A stretch of 64,000 nucleotides of DNA from Acidobacteriota bacterium (GCA_016192845.1 JACPTI010000093.1:1-64000), one strand, 5' to 3'; counted from the stretch's first letter, positions 24,103 to 33,409 are shown. The notes: generated from the sequence alone by a model not told the origin. Numbers and translations: made by a program.

Positions 24103-26043
24103 ATGCAGAAGCGGGTGCCGTTGCTGCTCTTTTCCCTTTTCGTCTGTTTCCTGGTCCCGGAGCCTGCTTTCACGCAGCAGCTCACGGGCACGCTCATCGG
24201 GACGGTCAAGGACGAGCAGGGTGGGGTCCTGCCGGGCGCGACGGTCACGGTCAGCTCGCCATCTCTCTTCGGCGGCGCCCTGACCGCGGCCACGAACGAA
24301 TGGGGACAGCTCCGGTTCCCGGTACTTCCTCCCGGGAGGTATTCCCTCGCGGTCGTCCTCCAGGGATTTGCCCCTTATCGCGAGGACGACATCGCGATCG
24401 GCGCCGGGTCGACGATCGAGCGGTCCGTCGTCCTCGCGCTGGCCGGCATCGCCTAGGCCGTCCTCGTCGAAGCCTCGGGCTCGCGGCTGGAAGCCAGGAG
24501 CAGCGGCTTCGAGACCCCCTTCGATCAGGAGTACATCCGCGCCATCCCGGGGCGCAGGCTCAGCATGTTCGATTTCGTCAGGGCCGCCCCGGGGGTGTCG
24601 CCGACCGTGCCGTCCGGGCCCGCCGGCGTCTTCAGCCCCGGTGCCGCCGTGTCGGCGTTTGGCTCCAACGTCAACGAGAACGCGTTCCTGCTCGACGGCA
24701 CCAACTTCACCTGTCCCTGCACCGGCGGCTCCATCGCCGAACCGGGCATCGATGTCATCCAGGAGGTCCAGGTCCAGTCGGTGGGCGCGTCCGTCGAATA
24801 CGGCAACGTCATGGGCGCCGTCTTCAACGTCGTCACGAAACAAGGAAGCAACGTGTTTCAACACGGCGCGTCGTACTACGGACAACCCGCCGGGCTGACG
24901 AGCCAGCCCGTCCGTCGCCCCGTTCCGAATGGCAGCCAGCCGGAGAGCGGATACGTGCGCGTCCGGTATCGCGATTTCACGACGAACGGCGGCGGTCCGC
25001 TCGTGCGCGATCGGCTCTGGTTCTTTGCCGGATATCAGTACATTCATGACTACGACAGTCAGCCGGGCGCCGATGCGAAGTTCCCGAGGGTCTACGAGCA
25101 GGACAAGGTCCACGCCAAGTTGACGTGGCAGGCCGCTCCGAGCCTGCACGTCCTGTCGAGCTTTCACAATGAGTTCTGGGTCAACCCCGAGCGGCCGACG
25201 CTCGTGACGCCATTCGAGACGACGGCGCGCGTCACCGGATCGGTGCCGACCACCACGTTCGCTCACGTCACGCACACCCTCTCGAGCAACACGCTGTGGG
25301 ACGCTCGCATAGGACGGTTCGCGCTCTCGCAAGACGGAGCGCCGAGTTCCGGGAATCGGACGACGCCGAACCGCATCGATCGTGTGACGGGCATCTCGAG
25401 CGGAGGGCCGCCGAGCTTCGGCGAGTTGACCCTCATTCGGACGACCGCCAAGGCCACGATGACCTATTACCGGCCGGGGTTGCTTGCCGCCGATCACGAA
25501 TGGAAGTGGGGCGCACAGATCGAGAGGGGCGAGCACGACGTGTTCAACGCTGTGTCGAGCGGGACGAGGTTCGTCGACAACAACGGCCAGCCCTTTCAAG
25601 CCATCTCGCGCCCGCCGGCCACGTTCGGAGGGCAGTTCATCACCGCCGGAGCGTTCCTGAGTGAGTCGGTGACGCTTGCGAATCGGGTGACGGTCAACGC
25701 GGGGATGCGCTTCGACCATACCCGCGCAATCAGTCAGGATCTGCATGCGCGTGATGCGCAGGGACGCGACACGGGAGACATCATCGAGGGCCTTGGCACC
25801 ATCTACACCTGGAATGTCTGGTCGCCGCGTCTGGGCATCACCACGAAGCTCACCTCCGACGGCCGGACGATGCTGCGCGCCAGTTACGGACGATTCCATC
25901 AGGGTGTCCTGACGGGGGAGCTGGCCCCGGTTCACCCGGGCCAGACCCCGACGACGACGGTGGCGTTCGATGCGGCAACCGGCGGCTACACCCGCAGCGT
26001 GTCCGTGGTCGATCCACGGATCAACGGATCCTGGTGCACCCCC
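24103..26043 (+). pseudogene. TonB-dependent receptor, nonsense codon and 3' truncation
   Basis: The start MQKRVPLLLFSLFVCFLVP is a signal peptide. A carboxypeptidase-regulatory domain (GTLIGTVKDEQGGVLPGATVTVSS) follows, then an in-frame TAG at 24454-24456 where homologues have a sense codon. The same frame continues with AVLVEASGSRLEARSSGFET, the plug (GSNVNENAFLLDGTNFTCPC) and barrel strands. It breaks off at VSVVDPRINGSW, several hundred residues short of a complete barrel. The neighbour's ATG lies 50 nt on. Confidence 0.8.
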
Positions 26044-26090
26044 GTGCCCGGCGGCCGGAGTCGGGATATAGTGCGCCCACCGGCGCTTCC

Positions 26091-29000
26091 ATGAGCCATC
26101 TTCAGCCTGTCCCGGGCGCTCCGGGTGTCGTCCGGCGTCTCCTCCGCCCGATCGTCGAGTTGCGGGACGGCGAGATCACCACGGCTGCGGCGATGTTCGC
26201 CTACTCCTTCCTGGCGATGACGGCCTACAACATCGTCAAGCCGATTACTCGGTCGAAATTCATCTCGGATCTGGGCGCGGACAATCTGCCGTGGGTGCAG
26301 CTGGGCGCCGGCCTCCTCATCGGGCTGATCATGCACGGCTATGCCCACGGGCTGGCGCTCGTCCCTCGGCGGTGGGCGATTCCCGCGACACAGGCGGGGT
26401 GCGTCGTGCTGCTGCTGGTGTTCTGGGGGCTCTTCGCCGCCGGCTATGACGCCGCATCGGTGGCCTTCTACGTCCTCGGATTGATTCTCGGCATCCTGCT
26501 CATCAGCCAGTTCTGGACGCTGGCCAACGACATCTACGACGCCCGTCACGCGAAGCGCCTGTTCGGATTCATCGGCGGCGGCGCGAGCCTCGGCGGCGCC
26601 ACCGGCGCCGCGATCACGGCCGCCGTCGTCAGCCGTGTCGGCACGGTGAACCTGCTGCTGGTCGGAGCGGCGGTGATGGTGCTCTGTTTGGTGCTGGTCG
26701 TCTTCATCATCCGCCGGGAGGAGAAGGCGGGGACGTCTTCGGCCTCGGAGGAGGCCGAAGGGGTGGGAGGAGCGGAGGCGATCCGGCTGCTGCGGGAGTC
26801 GCGGCACCTCCAGCTCATCGCCGTCATCATCGGCTGCGCCGCCATGGGGGCGGTGATCATCGAGCAGCAGCTCAACATGGCTGCGGAAGCGCGGCTGGGA
26901 CAGGACGCCGACGCCGTCACGCAGTTCCTCGCCGAGGTCACGGTGTATCTGTCGCTGGTCGGCTTCCTCGTGCAGGTGACGCTGACGAGCCGGATTCACA
27001 GTCTGCTCGGCATCGGTTTCGCGCTGCTGATCCTGCCGGTCGGCCTCGGGTCGACGGCGGTGGTCATGCTGCTCAACAGCGGCCTGTGGGCGCCGGCGTT
27101 CGCGCGCGTGCTCGACACGTCGCTGCGCTATACCGTCGACAAGACGACGAGGGAGATCCTGTTTCTGCCGCTGCCCGCGTCGCTCAAGTACCGCGCGAAG
27201 CCGTTCGTCGATGTGACGATGGATCGCTTTGCCAAGGCGGTGGGCGCGCTGGCCCTGCTCGTGTGCATCAAGCCGTGGGGGCTCGGACTGACGTGGCAGC
27301 AGCTCAGCTTCGCGAGCCTGACCCTGATGGCCGTCTGGATCGTGCTCGCGCGGCGCGCCAGGCGCGAGTACCTGTCGACCTTCCGGCGCAGCCTGGCGCA
27401 CGGCGAGGTGGCCGCGGCCGACCTCCGGACCCCGCATGCGGATCTGCAGACGATCGAGCTGCTCGTCGAGGAGCTGGCCCATCCCGATGAGCGGCGTGTG
27501 CTCTATGCGATCGATCTGCTCGAATCGCTCGACAAGCGGCACCTGATCACGCCGCTCCTCCTGCACCACTCGTCGGCGCCCGTGCGGATGCGGGCGCTGC
27601 AGTCGGTCGAGGGACTGCAGCCGGAGCGGGCTGTTCGATGGCTGCCCGCGGTCGATCGGCTGCTGGCGGATGAGGACGCCGGCGTGCGCGCGGGCGCCGT
27701 GCGCGCCATCTTCACCATCCGTGGCACGGACGCCGCCGTGCTGCTGCGGCAGCACCTCAGCGACGGCAGCCCGCGGCTCGTCGCGGCGGCGGGCGTCACG
27801 CTGATGGCCAGCTCCGTCGCGCGCGACGTGGAGGCGGCGCGCTCGGCGCTCGACCGCCTGGCCGGCGACACGCGGGACAGTGGCGCCGCGGGGCGGCTCG
27901 CGGTGGCGCGCGCGCTCGGCGACGTGCCGCACGACGCCTGCCGCGAGCTGCTCGTGCCGCTGATCTTCGACAAGAACGTCGAGGTCGCCCGCGAGGCGAT
28001 CCGCAGCGCAGGACGGCAGGGACCGCACAGCCTGTTCGTGGCGCCGCTCGTGTCGCTGCTGCGCCACCGTGTGCTGAAGAACGAGGCCCGGACGGTCCTC
28101 GTCGGCTACGGAGAGCCGATCGTCGAGGCGCTCGCCCACTTCCTGCAGGATCCGGCGGAGGACGTCTGGGTGCGCCGCCACCTGCCGGCCACGCTGGTAC
28201 ACCTGCCGACGCAGCGGACGCTCGATCTGATGGTCGATCGGCTGTCCGATCCCGACGGATTCCTGCGGTACAAGGCGATCGCCGCCATCGAACTGGTCCA
28301 CCAGGCGCGCCCGGATCTCGTTGTTCGCCGGGAACCGGTCGAGACGCTGGCGCTGGCGGAAAGTCTGCGGTACTTCAACGCGCTGACGCTGCACGCAAAT
28401 CTGACGCACGACGGGATCTTCGGGGCGGACACGCTGCTCATCCGCGCCCTCGAGGAGAAGCAGCAGCGCAGCCGGGATCGCGTCTTCCGGCTCCTCGGCC
28501 TGCTGTACTCCCACACGGACATGCGCGCCGCGAAGTTCGCGCTCGACCACGGCGACGCCACCCGGCGCGCGAGCGCCGCGGAGTACCTCGACAACGTGCT
28601 CGGCGGCGCGCTCCGCCGGCGCGTCATGCTGATGGTGGACGACATGTCGCCGCAGGAACGGGTGCGGCGCACCAACGTCCTCTTCCGGACCCGCCAGCGG
28701 ACGCCGGACGACACGCTCGCGCAGCTCATTCACGACGACGACCCGGTCATCGCCGCCTCCGCGATTCACCTGGCCGCCGAGCGCGGCCTGTGGCAGCTGA
28801 CCGATGACATCCAGTTCGCCCTCGCCCACCGCGACCCGCCCGACGGCTACGTCAGCGACGCGGCGTCGTGGGCGCTGGCTGCCTCGCGCGGGTCGATCGA
28901 CGGGCGGCGCGCGAGCTGGCTCGCCCCGCTGCCCGCCGTCGAGCTGGCAGACCGCCTGCGTCACGTTCCGCTGTTCGACTACGTATCGGTCGACGAGCTC

Positions 29001-29834
29001 TTCCGCGTCGCCGGTACCGCGCGCCAGATTCGCTACGACCGCGGCCGCCCGGTGTACGACGCCGATGAGGTGCCTGACACGCTGCAGTTCGTGATCGACG
29101 GTGAAGTCCGCGCCACCGACGGGACGACGCTGGCGGCGCCCGCACCGGTGGCGTTCGAGGAGCTGCTGACCCGCCGGCCCGTCGCGCACGCCATTCACGC
29201 GGTCGACGTCGTGGTGACGCTGTCGCTCGCGCACGGCGAGTTCCTCACGTTGATCTCCGACAACATCGACGTCGTCCACGGCCTGTTCAGGATGGTCATG
29301 GATACGCGCGGTCGTGTGCCGTGGCACGGTGTGACCGCGGGCGTCCTGCCCGGGGCCGCGACGCAGCTGGCGGAGAAGGGCCTGCGCCCGATGGAGCGCG
29401 CGCTGCTGCTGCAGGCAAGCCCCCTCTTGGGCGGCGCTACCGGCGGCCAGCTGCTGCGGCTGGCGACCATCGCCGCTGAAGTGCCGCTCGACCCGGGCGC
29501 GGTGGTCGCCCGCGAGGGGGACGACCCCGCCATCTGGATCGTCGTACGCGGCGAGCTGCGGCTGGAGGCGCCGGGTGCGGCGGGTGGGCCGCCGCTCCTC
29601 GCATCCCCCGGCGACGCAATTGGCCTGTACGAAACGCTGGCGAACCTGCCCATCGAGGTGCGCGCGGTCGTCTCGGTGCCGGGTGTCGCCCTGCATCTCG
29701 GCGGTCCCGACCTGTTCGATCTCCTCGCCACGGACGTTGAACTGCTACAGGGGCTCTTCGCCGTGCTTCTCGGTCGCGACGCGGGGGCTTCCATCGTAGA
29801 ATCGGCCAGCCCTTCGCCACTTCTTACCGTCTGA
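26091..29834 (+). CDS. NTT-type nucleotide carrier fused to HEAT repeats and two cNMP-like domains
   Basis: A 1247-aa protein. Residues 1-430 form a polytopic carrier resembling the Npt1/Npt2 ATP/ADP translocase family (ITRSKFISDLGADNLPWVQ, SQFWTLANDIYDARHAKRLFGFIGG). Residues about 440-880 are HEAT-like helical repeats (VRMRALQSVEGL, VRAGAVRAIFTI). Two cyclic-nucleotide-binding-like beta-barrels follow (about 955-1075 and 1105-1220: FVIDGEVRATDG, IWIVVRGELRLEA), but their phosphate cassettes are degenerate. The kinase-like gene starts 25 nt after the stop, indicating an operon. Substrate unproved. Confidence 0.85.
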   Translation: MSHLQPVPGAPGVVRRLLRPIVELRDGEITTAAAMFAYSFLAMTAYNIVKPITRSKFISDLGADNLPWVQLGAGLLIGLIMHGYAHGLALVPRRWAIPATQAGCVVLLLVFWGLFAAGYDAASVAFYVLGLILGILLISQFWTLANDIYDARHAKRLFGFIGGGASLGGATGAAITAAVVSRVGTVNLLLVGAAVMVLCLVLVVFIIRREEKAGTSSASEEAEGVGGAEAIRLLRESRHLQLIAVIIGCAAMGAVIIEQQLNMAAEARLGQDADAVTQFLAEVTVYLSLVGFLVQVTLTSRIHSLLGIGFALLILPVGLGSTAVVMLLNSGLWAPAFARVLDTSLRYTVDKTTREILFLPLPASLKYRAKPFVDVTMDRFAKAVGALALLVCIKPWGLGLTWQQLSFASLTLMAVWIVLARRARREYLSTFRRSLAHGEVAAADLRTPHADLQTIELLVEELAHPDERRVLYAIDLLESLDKRHLITPLLLHHSSAPVRMRALQSVEGLQPERAVRWLPAVDRLLADEDAGVRAGAVRAIFTIRGTDAAVLLRQHLSDGSPRLVAAAGVTLMASSVARDVEAARSALDRLAGDTRDSGAAGRLAVARALGDVPHDACRELLVPLIFDKNVEVAREAIRSAGRQGPHSLFVAPLVSLLRHRVLKNEARTVLVGYGEPIVEALAHFLQDPAEDVWVRRHLPATLVHLPTQRTLDLMVDRLSDPDGFLRYKAIAAIELVHQARPDLVVRREPVETLALAESLRYFNALTLHANLTHDGIFGADTLLIRALEEKQQRSRDRVFRLLGLLYSHTDMRAAKFALDHGDATRRASAAEYLDNVLGGALRRRVMLMVDDMSPQERVRRTNVLFRTRQRTPDDTLAQLIHDDDPVIAASAIHLAAERGLWQLTDDIQFALAHRDPPDGYVSDAASWALAASRGSIDGRRASWLAPLPAVELADRLRHVPLFDYVSVDELFRVAGTARQIRYDRGRPVYDADEVPDTLQFVIDGEVRATDGTTLAAPAPVAFEELLTRRPVAHAIHAVDVVVTLSLAHGEFLTLISDNIDVVHGLFRMVMDTRGRVPWHGVTAGVLPGAATQLAEKGLRPMERALLLQASPLLGGATGGQLLRLATIAAEVPLDPGAVVAREGDDPAIWIVVRGELRLEAPGAAGGPPLLASPGDAIGLYETLANLPIEVRAVVSVPGVALHLGGPDLFDLLATDVELLQGLFAVLLGRDAGASIVESASPSPLLTV

Positions 29835-29859
29835 CGTCGGAAGCCGTAAGGAGGACGCC

Positions 29860-30705
29860 ATGACCCGTATTCCAACGGGCGCCTCGCTGGTACTCCTGCT
29901 CACGGCGCTCTGGGGACCGGCGCTCCCTGCAGCGCAGCAGGCCGCTCCGCCGGCGGCCGTCACACTATCTCCCGAGGAGATGGAGCGGTTTCTGCTCCGC
30001 GCGGAGATCGTGCGCATGCGGAGCGCGCAAGGCGGCATCACCAACACGCAGCGCGCCACGCTCTCGGACGGCGTCCTGACCCACGACGCACAGATTCAGA
30101 GCATCGACGAGGCGAAGCCCGTCTTCCGGCCGCCGGCCGGGCCGGCTGAATACAACTTCACGGACAGCTACCGGTTCAACATCGCCGGCTATCGCCTGGC
30201 GCGGCTGCTGGATCTCGACAACGTGCCGATGTCGGTGGAGCGCGTGGTAAACGGCAAGAAGGCGGCGGTCACGTGGTGGATCGACGACGTGATGATGGAT
30301 GAGCGGACGCGCACCAAGAAGCCGGTCCCGAGCCCCGACGGCGAGCGCACGGCAATGCAGATCCACGTCATGCGCGTCTTCGACGAGCTCATTCAGAACC
30401 GCGATCGGAACCTGGGGAACCTCCTGTGGACCGCGGACTGGAAGATGTGGATGATCGACCACACGCGGGCGTTCCGGACCGGTGACTTCCTGTTGAACGC
30501 GAAGCTGCTCGATCGCGTCGAGCGCTCGCTCCTGCAGAACATGCGCGCGCTGACCTACGAGAGCGTCAGCAAAACCGCGGGCAGCAGCCTGACGAAGTTC
30601 GAGATCCAGGCCCTGCTCGCCCGACGCGACACCATCGTCAAACACTTTGAGACCAGAATCGCCGAACGCGGCGAACACACAGTGCTCTACACGCTGCGGC
30701 GCTGA
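29860..30705 (+). CDS. Exported kinase-like protein 1 (PI3/4K-HipA-like motifs)
   Basis: A 281-aa protein with a signal peptide ending near LPAAQQ. The second half has RVFDELIQNRDRNLGNLLW (about 167-185) and MWMIDHTRAFR (about 196-206), matching the catalytic D-x-x-x-N and metal-binding DxH-type motifs of PI3/4-kinase, HipA and SCO1664-like proteins. A Gly-rich turn (GGITNTQRATLSDG) may be the nucleotide loop; I cannot name the ATP-binding Lys with confidence. SD AAGGAGG precedes the ATG. It is paralogous to the next gene. Confidence 0.75.
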   Translation: MTRIPTGASLVLLLTALWGPALPAAQQAAPPAAVTLSPEEMERFLLRAEIVRMRSAQGGITNTQRATLSDGVLTHDAQIQSIDEAKPVFRPPAGPAEYNFTDSYRFNIAGYRLARLLDLDNVPMSVERVVNGKKAAVTWWIDDVMMDERTRTKKPVPSPDGERTAMQIHVMRVFDELIQNRDRNLGNLLWTADWKMWMIDHTRAFRTGDFLLNAKLLDRVERSLLQNMRALTYESVSKTAGSSLTKFEIQALLARRDTIVKHFETRIAERGEHTVLYTLRR

Positions 30706-30749
30706 ACGGTCGGCGTCCGTGTCCCCGTCGATGTCGCCAGGAGGACGTC

Positions 30750-31589
30750 ATGAGATTCCCCCAGCGTGTGGCGGCGGTGACGTTGCTCGTGATCTCGTGC
30801 GCCGTGACCGCACGCGCGGGGCAGACGCCCGCCGCGCCTGCGCCGGTCGTCCTGACGCCGGCGCAGATGGAGGAGTTCCTGCTCAACGCCAAGGTCATCA
30901 GAATGCGGTCCGCGGGCGACGGTATCACCAATTCACGCCGCGCGACCCTGTCGGAGGGCGCACTGACGCACGACGCGCACATTCAGGTGATCGATCAATC
31001 TCGCATCTTGTTCGAGGCCGGCAAGTACTCGGAGGTCAACTTCAAGGACACGTATCGCTACAACATCGCGGCCTACCGGCTGGCGCGGCTGCTGGAGCTC
31101 GACAACGTCCCGATGTCGGTAGAGCGCCCGGTCGACGGCCGGCCGGCGGCGGTCACGTGGTGGATCGACGACGTGATGATGGACGAAGGCGACCGGCGGA
31201 AAAAAGGCGCCAGGGACCCGAACCCCGGGCGTGCAAACGGCTACGTGTATCGCTACCGCGTGTTCGACGAGCTCATTCAGAACCGCGACCGGAATCTCGG
31301 CAATCTGCTGTACACCAGTGACTGGAAGATGTGGATGATCGATCACACACGCGCGTTCCGGCTGGGCCGCGCCCTCCTGAATCCCCGTCAGCTCGTGCGA
31401 ATCGAGCGCTCGCTTTTCGAGAACCTGAAGGCGTTGACGGCCGAGTCGGTCGCCGCCGCGGTCGGCAAGAGCCTGATCAAGGAGGAGATCAACGCCGTAA
31501 TCATCCGGCGAGATGCCATCGTCACGCTGTTCGAAGCGGAGATTGCCAAACGCGGCGGGGAGGCCGTGCTCTATACGATGCCGGAGTAG
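30750..31589 (+). CDS. Exported kinase-like protein 2, paralogue of the preceding gene
   Basis: A 279-aa protein with its own signal peptide (MRFPQRVAAVTLLVISCAVT). It is collinear with the upstream protein: GITNSRRATLSEGALTHDA, LELDNVPMSVERPV, WWIDDVMMDE, FDELIQNRDRNLGNLLY and MWMIDHTRAFR are all kept, while the linker after DDVMMDE differs. It lies 44 nt downstream with its own AGGAGG. Conservation of the putative catalytic residues in both copies argues that both are active. The substrate is unknown. Confidence 0.75.
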   Translation: MRFPQRVAAVTLLVISCAVTARAGQTPAAPAPVVLTPAQMEEFLLNAKVIRMRSAGDGITNSRRATLSEGALTHDAHIQVIDQSRILFEAGKYSEVNFKDTYRYNIAAYRLARLLELDNVPMSVERPVDGRPAAVTWWIDDVMMDEGDRRKKGARDPNPGRANGYVYRYRVFDELIQNRDRNLGNLLYTSDWKMWMIDHTRAFRLGRALLNPRQLVRIERSLFENLKALTAESVAAAVGKSLIKEEINAVIIRRDAIVTLFEAEIAKRGGEAVLYTMPE

Positions 31590-31603
31590 AGCCCCGCCTC
31601 CAT

Positions 31604-31626
31604 CCCGCCGTTCACGGAACGGCGGG
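31604..31626. terminator. Bidirectional hairpin between convergent genes
   Basis: Perfect 10-bp arms CCCGCCGTTC and GAACGGCGGG around ACG, between the kinase-like gene stop and the phosphatase 3' end, which it overlaps. No U-run. Confidence 0.5.
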
Positions 31627-32712
31627 GGCCAGTGCGGGAAGCCTTTCGCGTCCCTTCTCGTAGATTGCCGTGAGCGCGTCGCCGCGGATCTCCAGCGCCG
31701 ACGCTACGCCGCCCGGGTACCAGGTGCCACCCAGCATGCCCGTGTCGATCTGGACGACGCGGCCGTCGAAACGGAGGCTGATGCGAAAGCTGGTCGTCAC
31801 GGTGTGCCCGATCACGATGGCGCGGGCCTCGAGCATTTTCAGGATTCCCGCCGCCTGCGGCGCGAACGCCGGCTCGGGTTCGGTCGCCAGTCCCCGGTAC
31901 CACAGCGGCCCCGTCTCGCTCGTCACGAGCATGCGCGAGATCTGCTCCGGCGTCGGCTGCGGGAGCGTGATGTCGCGCCTGACGGCCTCGTTGATGCCTT
32001 CGCATCCCAGCGCCGCGGTCGTCGCGTCGATGCCGCCGTGCACGAACGCGATGCCGTTGATCCGGACGAGGGCGTAGCGCTCGCGAAGCCACTTCCCGTA
32101 GTCGCCCGAGGGCCCGAACGCCTGCTGCATCTCGATGAGGCCGAGCGGCACGTTGCTCATGAAGCGCTCGCGGAACGCGGCCTCGTCGTGTGCGCGCTTT
32201 TCCTCGCGCGCCCGCTTCGCCGCTTCGGCGGCAATCGCTGCGTAGACGCGCTCCCGCAGCTCTTCCGAGCCGCCCGTTCGGAACGCCGCAATCTCCTCGG
32301 GGCTCACGTACCGCCAGTCCGAGATCATCCGCATCACTTCGTGGTTGCCGAGGAGCGCGTACACGCGGCCCCCCGCGCCCGCCGCGTCGCGCTCGAGCCG
32401 CCGGAGCAGGTCCAGCACGCGACGCGAGTCCGCGCCGCGATCGAGCACGTCGCCCGTCTGCACCAGTACGGCGCGCCCGCCGGTCCATCGCGCGCGGCCG
32501 TCGATCAGGCCGGCGGCGCGCAGGACGCTGACGAAGCGATCGTAGGCGCCGTGGACGTCGCCGACAGCCACGATGCGTTCGGTCGTCCGGATGTCGCACG
32601 GGGTGGCGCCGCTCGACTGGGCCGCCGCGCCACGGCCGCTCGCCGCGAGCACGAGGGCGCCGAGTAGGATCGGGAAGACCAGGAGGTACCGGATGCGAAG
32701 CGGCCGGACCAT
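31612..32712 (-). CDS. Exported PPP-family metallophosphatase (Shewanella-like)
   Basis: A 366-aa protein with an N-terminal hydrophobic signal (RYLLVFPILLGALVLAAS) ending near AAAQ. The PPP metal motifs are intact: GDVHG (51-55), GDVLDRG (87-93), GNHE (122-125), then VHGGID and VIGHTVT. Bacterial Shewanella-like PPP phosphatases dephosphorylate Ser/Thr or Tyr residues. I chose the ATG at 32712 because it begins the signal peptide. It converges on the kinase-like pair with a 22-nt gap. Confidence 0.88.
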   Translation of the reverse strand: MVRPLRIRYLLVFPILLGALVLAASGRGAAAQSSGATPCDIRTTERIVAVGDVHGAYDRFVSVLRAAGLIDGRARWTGGRAVLVQTGDVLDRGADSRRVLDLLRRLERDAAGAGGRVYALLGNHEVMRMISDWRYVSPEEIAAFRTGGSEELRERVYAAIAAEAAKRAREEKRAHDEAAFRERFMSNVPLGLIEMQQAFGPSGDYGKWLRERYALVRINGIAFVHGGIDATTAALGCEGINEAVRRDITLPQPTPEQISRMLVTSETGPLWYRGLATEPEPAFAPQAAGILKMLEARAIVIGHTVTTSFRISLRFDGRVVQIDTGMLGGTWYPGGVASALEIRGDALTAIYEKGRERLPALAPAVP

Positions 32713-32755
32713 GGGGCCCTTATTGTTGCATGCGGCGGCGAGGAACGGCGGTGGT

Positions 32756-33342
32756 GTGGATCGTCCGGCGAGGCCGGGACGGCCACGGACCGCGCTCATC
32801 ACCGGCGCCTCGGCCGGCATCGGTGAGGCGTTTGCCGAGGTGTTTGCCGCGGAAGGGTTCAACGTCGTGCTCACGGCACGGCGTGAAGATCGGCTCCGTG
32901 CCGTCGCGGCGCGGCTGGAGGCACGCCACGGCGTGCAGACCTATGTACTGCCCGCGGATCTCGCTGATCGTGACGCGCCGGCCCTAGTGCTGGTTTTGTC
33001 GGGTCGCTGCGCGACCCGACCTTCGTGATCAAGTTTTCAGAAGCGCTCGCCAACGAAGTCCGCGCGTCCGGCGTGCACGTGACGGCCCTCTGCCCGGGCT
33101 TTACCCGAAGCGAGTTTCACGACGTGACCGGCACGCGCGCCACCGCCGCCCAGCTTCCGGGCTGGATGTGGATGAACGCGGCAGCCGTCGCGCGGCACGG
33201 CTTCGAGGCGGTCTCCACGGGGGCGCCCGTCTGCGTGACCGGCCGGGTGAATCGCATGATTGCACTTTTTGCGCGGTATCTCCCGCATCGTCTGCTGGTT
33301 GCCGTCGGCCGCCGCACGGCGCGCCGCTACCGCAAGAGCTAG
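32756..33342 (+). pseudogene. Short-chain dehydrogenase with its centre replaced by a palindrome
   Basis: From GTG 32756 the frame reads the cofactor motif TALITGASAGIGEAFAEVFA and VVLTARREDRLRAVAARLE up to LADRDAPA. It then enters a palindrome and stops. Another frame resumes FVIKFSEALANEVRASGVHV, the helix that normally follows the catalytic YxxxK. The intervening 70 or more residues, including the catalytic Ser and Tyr-Lys, are missing, so the enzyme is dead. Confidence 0.8.
32998..33020. repeat. REP-like palindrome in the SDR pseudogene
   Basis: Arms GTCGGGTCGC and GCGACCCGAC around TGC, identical to the first palindrome in the DinG-type gene at 12542-12564, where the loop is ATG. It lies exactly at the deletion junction. 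Confidence 0.85.
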
Positions 33343-33409
33343 CGCCGTGGCATACCCCTTGCTCTGCCGTATCGTGGAAGGGCGAGCGCCCTACCCGGAG
33401 AGGACAGTC

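Noticed and set aside
24454..24456. TAG recoding or selenocysteine/pyrrolysine-type readthrough
   Set aside because: TAG ends several intact genes in the window, and the TonB gene is also truncated at its 3' end, so decay is simpler.
25986..29696. A 1236-codon open frame antisense to the carrier/HEAT gene
   Set aside because: Arg/Gly/His-rich translation without domains; a mirror of GC-rich codons in the real gene.
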